Positions 1-5,658 of a stretch of DNA of 5,658 nucleotides are shown one piece after another. The stretch is from Candidatus Latescibacterota bacterium (GTDB lineage Bacteria > JAAXHH01 > JABIQT01), in NCBI GenBank assembly GCA_018667995.1, contig JABIQT010000872.1, positions 1 to 5,658 on the forward strand, read 5' to 3'. Under the pieces are notes generated by a model. That model was not told the DNA's origin. It did not search any database and saw nothing but the letters and a program-made list of their open reading frames with translations. Position 1 is the stretch's first letter, and every line of letters begins with the position of its first letter. Position numbers and translations under genes: made by a program.

Positions 1-231
1 GGTCCGTTCGATGTGCCAGCCCAGGCCTGGAATGCGTTTCAAGCGTCGCTCCTTTGCCAGAATCTGAATATCCACCTCGTGATTCGCAATGACATGCGCC
101 AATCGCAGATACGGTCCAGCGTGACGCTCAGGGTATCCTCCGATGATTAAATAATCATGGAGTCGCCTCATGTATGTCGCTACCTCAATGTTTCGCCGAG
201 GGCTTCGCTGCTTCATCGTCGATTTGTTCAT
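1..231 (-). CDS. PolX-like helix-hairpin-helix protein, N-terminal part (cut by window edge)
   Basis: Seen: an open frame of 77 codons from an ATG at 231 that is still open at the window edge. An in-frame TGA lies six codons upstream, so the start is at or after 231. The first 20 residues are basic and poorly conserved-looking. From residue 21 the text reads as two helices (RRLHDYLIIGGYPERHAG, then a YLRLAHVIAN helix), followed by a KERRLKRIPGLGWHI segment at 61-74. The I-P-G-L-G element at 68-72 is a typical helix-hairpin-helix turn. Known: family X DNA polymerases (PolX, DNA polymerase beta-like), often fused to a PHP exonuclease domain, begin with such a helical 8-kDa-like domain and an 'L-x-x-[IL]-P-G-[IV]-G' hairpin, and fill short gaps in base excision repair. 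Inferred: this is such a protein. The nucleotidyltransferase and PHP domains would lie outside the window, so a stand-alone HhH protein cannot be excluded. It sits 43 nt downstream of the DUF1761 gene with no terminator between them, so co-transcription is likely. No strong Shine-Dalgarno sequence is seen. Confidence 0.6.
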   Translation of the reverse strand, partial: MNKSTMKQRSPRRNIEVATYMRRLHDYLIIGGYPERHAGPYLRLAHVIANHEVDIQILAKERRLKRIPGLGWHIERT

Positions 232-274
232 GGTCTGATGCCTGCTATTTCAGATGTCCGCAGCAAGGGGTTGC

Positions 275-679
275 CTATTGCCACCACGCCAGAATAGCAC
301 CCATTATAACACTGTACGTGACGCGGTACCCCGATTGGATGAGCCATAGATTGACACCCCACCCGCAGAATGCGCTGTCCGATGCCATAGCAGTGGCGAT
401 GAACCCGATACCCGTGACGAGACCGATCACTGCTCCGTCTCCGGTTGACTCTATGTGCAGGCCTGCTATCAAGAGGCCCAGGACAATTGAGGTGACCAGC
501 GCCGTAAAGAAACTAATGATGAATGGACCTGGAGAGGGCTTTATCTCGTCCTCGGTTTTACCGATTGCTTTCAACCACGCCTTCCCGAAAAGTGGTCCAT
601 ACCAGAGACCTCCTAACATAAATCCGGCAATGGTAGCTACGAGTACTGCCAGCCAGTTCAGTGCTGTAAGATCGAACAT
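275..679 (-). CDS. DUF1761 family membrane protein
   Basis: A 134-residue, very hydrophobic protein with four predicted membrane segments at about residues 8-28, 53-74, 82-100 and 110-132. The first helix ends in G-G-L-W-Y-G-P-L-F-G-K-A-W (23-35), the hallmark of the DUF1761 family, in which an LWY-x-P-x-x-F-G-x-x-W motif follows TM1. A short charged loop (KTEDEIKPSP, 41-50) joins TM1 to TM2. Length and topology match the family, so the gene appears intact. The ATG at 679 is preceded by AGAGGA five bases upstream (685-690), a good ribosome binding site. The biochemical role of DUF1761 is not known to me; an inner-membrane location is expected. It lies 264 nt after dinB and 43 nt before the PolX-like gene, all on the same strand. 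It may share a transcript with the latter, but nothing in the protein suggests a DNA-repair function. Confidence 0.88.
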   Translation of the reverse strand: MFDLTALNWLAVLVATIAGFMLGGLWYGPLFGKAWLKAIGKTEDEIKPSPGPFIISFFTALVTSIVLGLLIAGLHIESTGDGAVIGLVTGIGFIATAMASDSAFCGWGVNLWLIQSGYRVTYSVIMGAILAWWQ

Positions 680-684
680 TTATA

Positions 685-690
685 TCCTCT
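685..690 (-). promoter_or_regulatory. ribosome binding site of the DUF1761 gene
   Basis: AGAGGA read on the minus strand, five bases before the ATG at 679. It is a near-ideal Shine-Dalgarno sequence and fixes the start of the DUF1761 gene. Confidence 0.75.
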
Positions 691-943
691 ATTCTTAGAG
701 AGTATTATGAGTGACCAGGTAAAGGCACAAATCTGAAAATCGGTCGATGTCTTTACTGCACGGATGCCTTCATAGCTCTATATAGATATCACACTGCGGG
801 AATGAAGACTATTCTACAACGTAAATCCCTCTGAGATCAAGTAGGAACGAGATATCTCATGGTACCCAATGTACAGACACCTTCAGAAGACTGATCTGCG
901 ATATCCCTTGGAACAATCCTAAATCAGCCGCCTCACAGCGCTC
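691..943. other. intergenic region between dinB and the DUF1761 gene
   Basis: No reading frame of useful length is seen on either strand; the ATG-started frames found by eye are ten codons or fewer. The region holds two perfect 10-bp palindromes: TCTATATAGA at 777-786 and GAGATATCTC at 849-858. A CATAAT hexamer on the minus strand (704-709) could serve as a -10 element for the DUF1761 gene. The nearest -35-like TTGTGC lies only 15 bases further up, so the promoter call is weak. No hairpin followed by a T-run is evident after the dinB stop codon. Confidence 0.5.
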
Positions 944-2131
944 TCACTCGTCCGGATCAGAATCTCGAAGGTATGAGCCGCCATGGCGAGTTGATCCTCC
1001 GCCATAGCGATCTCGAATGTGGTCTATGGCGTCCAGTACCTTTCCATCCTTCTCGTTATCTGCCTTCGAGAAGAGATCGTCCTGTACGGGTTGCGACTGC
1101 GAGGCGAGGTTGCCCACGCCTACTCCCAGGAGGCGAATCCCGGTTCGTCCGTTCCATACCGCGTCGAATAATTGGAGTGCCGCCTGTCGGATGACAAAAT
1201 CGTTGTCTGTAGGGGGAACACCGCATTGGCGTGTAAGTGTGTTGAAATCGCCGTCGCGGACCTTAATTCGTATGGTCCGCCCTAGTAGCCCTGCTTTTCT
1301 GAGTCGCCGGCCGACCTGGTCACTTTGTTTAATGAGGATGTTGTGACATTCTGTCTCATCCGTCAAATCTGTGCCAAATGTGCTCTCCTGACTTACTGAT
1401 TTGGCGTCACGGCTGCTTACTACCGGACGATCGTCATCACCTCGGCTCATGTTATAGAAGTGCAGGCCTGACGCATCCCCCAGCATGCGCTGTAGTTCAT
1501 CGAGGGAACGTTCCTGAATGTCCCCTATGCTCTTGAACCCCAGAGTGCCAAGCCGGGCTTGTGTTTCCTTTCCAGCCCCCCAGAGTCTCGAGATAGAGAG
1601 CGGGGCGAGGAAAGCCAGAACGCTATCAGCCTCTACCATGACCAGGCCGTCCGGCTTATCCAGGTCGGATGCCACTTTTGCCACGTATTTACAGGGGGCG
1701 ACACCGACGGATATGGTAAGTTCGGTATCACGCAAGACATCCGATTTAATGGCTCTGGCAATGGTTTCTCCGTCGGAGAACATTCGGAAGGATCCGGTGA
1801 CATCGAGAAAGGCTTCGTCTAGCGAGAGGGGCTCCACCAGCGGAGTGTAGTGGTGAAATATGTCCTGGATGATCCGGGAAGTCTTGGTGTATGCGTCCAT
1901 GCGAGGGGGGACAAAGATGCCGTCTGGGCAGAGCTTTCTGGCCCGGGTTCCAGGCATAGCGGAATGGACACCGAATTTCCTAGCCTCGTAGGAACATGTA
2001 GACACTACAGAACGAGGGCCGTCGCCGCCGACGATCACTGGTTTTCCGCGCAATTCCGGCCTGTCACGCTGCTCGATGGCAGCGTAGAAAGCATCCATAT
2101 CTGCGTGAATTATCGTTCGGGAGGATGTCAT
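944..2131 (-). CDS. dinB: DNA polymerase IV (Y-family translesion polymerase)
   Basis: Encodes a 395-residue error-prone polymerase that copies past damaged bases at stalled forks in the cytoplasm. Residues given from the ATG at 2131. The N-terminus H-A-D-M-D-A-F-Y (9-16) supplies metal ligand D11 and, by alignment with E. coli DinB, the steric-gate residue Y16. YEARKFGV (48-55) is the nucleotide-contacting segment. SLDEA (103-107) supplies the catalytic D105/E106. DLDKPDG (156-162) completes the palm. A helix-hairpin-helix thumb element (LWGAGKETQARLGTLGF) lies near 183-199, and the little-finger domain spans about 240-345. QDDLF at 350-354 fits the beta-clamp binding consensus QLxLF. A 41-residue helical tail follows, making the protein longer than the 351-residue E. 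coli enzyme. The same frame can be read back to a GTG at 2248, adding 39 residues, but the family starts at the HADMD block and a promoter-like sequence lies inside that extension. The ATG at 2131 has no clear Shine-Dalgarno sequence. Confidence 0.95.
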   Translation of the reverse strand: MTSSRTIIHADMDAFYAAIEQRDRPELRGKPVIVGGDGPRSVVSTCSYEARKFGVHSAMPGTRARKLCPDGIFVPPRMDAYTKTSRIIQDIFHHYTPLVEPLSLDEAFLDVTGSFRMFSDGETIARAIKSDVLRDTELTISVGVAPCKYVAKVASDLDKPDGLVMVEADSVLAFLAPLSISRLWGAGKETQARLGTLGFKSIGDIQERSLDELQRMLGDASGLHFYNMSRGDDDRPVVSSRDAKSVSQESTFGTDLTDETECHNILIKQSDQVGRRLRKAGLLGRTIRIKVRDGDFNTLTRQCGVPPTDNDFVIRQAALQLFDAVWNGRTGIRLLGVGVGNLASQSQPVQDDLFSKADNEKDGKVLDAIDHIRDRYGGGSTRHGGSYLRDSDPDE

Positions 2132-2199
2132 TATATTCGGGTCGACTGGGATATCTTGTTTGAATTGCCCGGTAGGGACGGGCCGTTGTACTAAAGTGC

Positions 2200-2228
2200 A
2201 AAATACGGTTCTCCAACATCGGGGACAA
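2200..2228 (-). promoter_or_regulatory. possible sigma-70 promoter for dinB
   Basis: On the minus strand, TTGTCC (2228-2223) and TATTTT (2205-2200) are separated by exactly 17 bases. Each matches the sigma-70 consensus at four of six positions. Transcription would begin near 2193 and leave a leader of about 62 nt before the ATG at 2131. The match is moderate, and comparable pairs arise by chance. Its position after the ATPase hairpin and before dinB makes it the best promoter candidate in the 181-nt gap. Confidence 0.4.
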
Positions 2229-2234
2229 GAATAA

Positions 2235-2247
2235 TGTTTACTAAACA
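2235..2247. repeat. 13-bp perfect palindrome upstream of dinB, possible operator
   Basis: TGTTTA-C-TAAACA on the plus strand is a perfect inverted repeat of two 6-bp arms around one base. It lies just upstream of the candidate dinB -35 hexamer and about 104 nt before the dinB start. Such a symmetric site is typical of a dimeric DNA-binding regulator. It does not match the LexA boxes known to me from E. coli (CTGT-N8-ACAG), B. subtilis (GAAC-N4-GTTC) or Alphaproteobacteria (GTTC-N7-GTTC), so the regulator is unknown and the operator role is an inference. Confidence 0.35.
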
Positions 2248-2263
2248 CTTGTGCATCCGACGG

Positions 2264-2294
2264 CCGAGAGATTCGAAAGTATCGAATCAGTCGG
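2264..2294 (-). terminator. hairpin just after the ATPase stop codon
   Basis: A 7-bp perfect stem (GATTCGA paired with TCGAATC, 5-nt loop) is extended through a 2x2 internal loop by four more pairs (CCGA with TCGG), giving an 11-bp two-part stem that begins 18 nt past the end of the ATPase gene. No run of T follows on the minus strand, so it does not fit a classical intrinsic terminator. It may be a 3'-end stabiliser, a Rho-associated stop or a partial terminator. An alternative pairing of CCGAC with a downstream GTCGG is also possible. Confidence 0.4.
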
Positions 2295-2312
2295 TGGGGC
2301 AGGCTACTACCG

Positions 2313-3104
2313 CTATAGGTGTCTCAGAATCTGTTCAGGATTATTGAGGAAAGCCCTGGTAATTGATACGTGCTCTATTTCGTCATACTCGATTTGCCGC
2401 ACTACGTCATTCTCAAAGAGCAGAATACGGGCTTGAGGAAATGCCATCAGTATAGGGGAATGTGTGGCAATGATGAACTGACAGTCCTGTTTCACCATGT
2501 GCTTGATAAGGGAGATCAAGGCCAGTTGCCGCATAGGTGATAATGGCGTCTCGGGTTCGTCAAGAAGGTACAGACCGCTGGGCACTATCCGCTCCTCCAG
2601 AACGTGGAGAAAGCTCTCTCCATGTGAGCGGGCGTCGGGTTCCGCACCATATCTGTGCTCCATCTGCATTCGCTGCGCTCTTACTACTGCTGCGGCCTCC
2701 TCGGCTCCAGAGCCTTTGATCCCCTCCGCCAGAGACCTTTCTTCATCGAGGAGTTCCTGTCTTTCTCTGATGAGACGATTGGTGAAACCGAATGCGTCTT
2801 CGGCACGAAAGAAAAATCCCCGTTTAGGGCGCCTGTTATGCACAAATCGTAATGCGTCGCCCAACTGTCTAACCGCTGCGAGCGTGGGATCATCTCTGAT
2901 GTCATGAGTACCGATGGTTGTGGCTTCCATGCCGATTGCCATGGATTCCATCAGTGTGGACTTACCTGACCCATTTTCGCCCACAAAGAACGTGACGGGT
3001 GCGCTGAATTCCAAGGTCTCCAAATTCGAAATCAGGGGAATGTTGAAAGGGAATTTCGAGGATGTAGGTTTAGATTTCAACGATATAGATCTGAGAAATA
3101 TCAA
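2313..3104 (-). CDS. COG3910-type predicted AAA/ABC-like ATPase
   Basis: A 263-residue cytoplasmic ATPase with a complete ABC/SMC-type head. Walker A is G-E-N-G-S-G-K-S-T (42-50). The signature-like S-H-G-E-S is at 160-164, Walker B L-Y-L-L-D-E-P-E at 178-185, the D-loop P-L-S-P at 187-190 and the switch histidine H215 in A-T-H-S-P. A charged helical stretch at about 108-150 sits between Walker A and the signature and may form a short coiled coil, where SMC/RecF relatives carry their arms. The C-terminus (TRAFLNNPEQILRHL) is the family's conserved ending. Known: this uncharacterised family is widespread and resembles RecF/OLD-like heads; I know of no proven function. The start is a TTG at 3104 with GAGGAA six bases upstream, and the family's N-terminal block (x-L-R-S-I-x-L) begins right there. 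A nearby ATG at 3111 is in another frame and stops after 13 codons. The gene lies 52 nt after ligA with no terminator between, so one transcript is likely. Confidence 0.88.
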   Translation of the reverse strand: MIFLRSISLKSKPTSSKFPFNIPLISNLETLEFSAPVTFFVGENGSGKSTLMESMAIGMEATTIGTHDIRDDPTLAAVRQLGDALRFVHNRRPKRGFFFRAEDAFGFTNRLIRERQELLDEERSLAEGIKGSGAEEAAAVVRAQRMQMEHRYGAEPDARSHGESFLHVLEERIVPSGLYLLDEPETPLSPMRQLALISLIKHMVKQDCQFIIATHSPILMAFPQARILLFENDVVRQIEYDEIEHVSITRAFLNNPEQILRHL

Positions 3105-3110
3105 GGTCCA

Positions 3111-3116
3111 TTCCTC
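3111..3116 (-). promoter_or_regulatory. ribosome binding site that decides the TTG start of the ATPase gene
   Basis: GAGGAA on the minus strand, six bases before the TTG at 3104. It supports initiation at this unusual codon; the frame has no ATG there and the conserved protein text starts immediately after it. Confidence 0.65.
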
Positions 3117-3156
3117 AGGGCAGTTGTGGAGAGGTCATGTGTCGTGAGGAATAAGG

Positions 3157-5308
<2,152 letters not shown>

Positions 5309-5486
5309 TCGTTCTGTGAAGTTCGCCGATGATCTGCCGCTGAAATTTGGCACATTCCGCGACTGCAGGCAATTTGGTGAAGGGCGAATTGAGTCATCGG
5401 TCCGGCAGGTACTCAGGGGTTGGGGTGTTCGGCGCTATCATGGCTACTGATAGACTTCGGACCCGCAGCCTGAGCGGCAACTAGGC

Positions 5487-5535
5487 TTGACAGGCGATAA
5501 TCCACAGGTTAGAGTTACCTATTCCTATATATAAT
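5487..5535 (+). promoter_or_regulatory. promoter-like hexamers upstream of the right-end gene
   Basis: A perfect TTGACA lies at 5487-5492 and a perfect TATAAT at 5530-5535, but they are 37 bases apart and cannot form one promoter. TTGACA pairs at 17 bases with TAGAGT (5510-5515, four of six matches). TATAAT has only a weak -35 partner. Either could drive the gene at 5567; use of TATAAT would leave a leader of about 25 nt. Confidence 0.45.
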
Positions 5536-5566
5536 ACTCTATGCCCTTGCCATGCGGGAGGCTCGG

Positions 5567-5658
5567 ATGTCAGATGATACCGATGAGAGCGTTGGAAAAG
5601 CAGCGGATGATCTCCTTATGGATCTGATTCACGCCACGGAAGCCGGAGATGTGTCCAC
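5567..5658 (+). CDS. start of an unidentified protein (cut by window edge)
   Basis: An open frame from an ATG at 5567 gives 30 complete codons and is still open at the window end. The protein begins MSDDTDESVGKAADDLL and continues with a short helix-like stretch (MDLIHATEAGDVS). The first 20 residues are rich in Asp. GGGAGG (5556-5561) lies five bases upstream and makes this start convincing; an in-frame ATG at 5552 would leave that site inside the gene. It is transcribed away from ligA. Too little is visible to assign a family. Confidence 0.6.
   Translation, partial: MSDDTDESVGKAADDLLMDLIHATEAGDVS

Noticed and set aside
174-698. A 174-codon plus-strand frame opposite the DUF1761 gene
   Set aside because: The minus-strand frame has a clear DUF1761 motif, membrane helices and a good ribosome binding site; the plus-strand text is unlike any protein I know.
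2214-2225. Cys-Pro-Arg-Cys in the upstream dinB frame as a zinc-binding N-terminus
   Set aside because: It lies before the family-standard start and overlaps a likely promoter; only one cysteine pair plus a lone cysteine is present, so no complete zinc site is supported.
5311-5324. GTTC-N6-GTTC, similar to the alphaproteobacterial LexA direct repeat
   Set aside because: The known motif has a 7-base spacer, this one has 6, and only one copy is present.
5465-5487. Short hairpin AGCCT/AGGCT in the right-hand intergenic region as a terminator
   Set aside because: The stem is only 5 bp with an 11-base loop and no T-run follows; too weak to call.
5498-5506. TAATCCACA, one base from the DnaA-box consensus TTATCCACA
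   Set aside because: A single imperfect box with no neighbouring boxes, AT-rich unwinding element or dnaA/dnaN genes is not evidence of an origin.

Overview
The window is a compact bacterial chromosomal segment of roughly 50% GC, judged by eye. Its minus strand is almost filled by DNA-repair genes. Read in the direction of transcription (right to left) the order is: NAD+-dependent DNA ligase (ligA, 5181-3157); an ABC/SMC-like predicted ATPase of the COG3910 type (3104-2313); the Y-family polymerase Pol IV (dinB, 2131-944); a four-helix DUF1761 membrane protein (679-275); and the first 77 residues of a protein resembling the helix-hairpin-helix N-terminus of family X DNA polymerases (231-1, cut by the window edge). 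On the plus strand at the far right, a new unidentified gene begins at 5567 and runs off the window.

The organism cannot be named with confidence. LigA carries a four-cysteine zinc site with a C-T-G-G-L-F-C arrangement, and its HhH/BRCT text reads much like proteobacterial (E. coli-type) ligases. The dinB product, however, is the longer type with an internal clamp motif and a C-terminal helical tail, unlike the 351-residue E. coli protein. PolX-like proteins and COG3910 ATPases are also not typical enterobacterial genes. An uncultivated, environmental bacterium fits best; a proteobacterium is possible but not shown.

Layout: ligA and the ATPase are 52 nt apart on the same strand and look like one transcription unit. 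A strong hairpin (2264-2294) follows the ATPase stop codon. After it come a 13-bp palindrome (2235-2247) and a plausible sigma-70 promoter (2200-2228) that would start the dinB message. This supports the family-standard ATG at 2131 and argues against the longer GTG frame. A 264-nt gap without a recognisable gene separates dinB from DUF1761, and only 43 nt separate DUF1761 from the PolX-like gene. To the right of ligA lies a 385-nt non-coding or weakly coding region, with one low-confidence small reading frame just ahead of ligA and promoter-like hexamers facing the plus-strand gene.

Functionally, Pol IV (lesion bypass), a PolX-like protein (short-gap filling in base excision repair) and LigA (nick sealing) could act in sequence on damaged DNA. 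The ATPase resembles RecF/SMC-type heads but has no established role. This co-operation is inferred from gene order. I saw no CRISPR array, transposon, tRNA, rRNA or obvious defence system.
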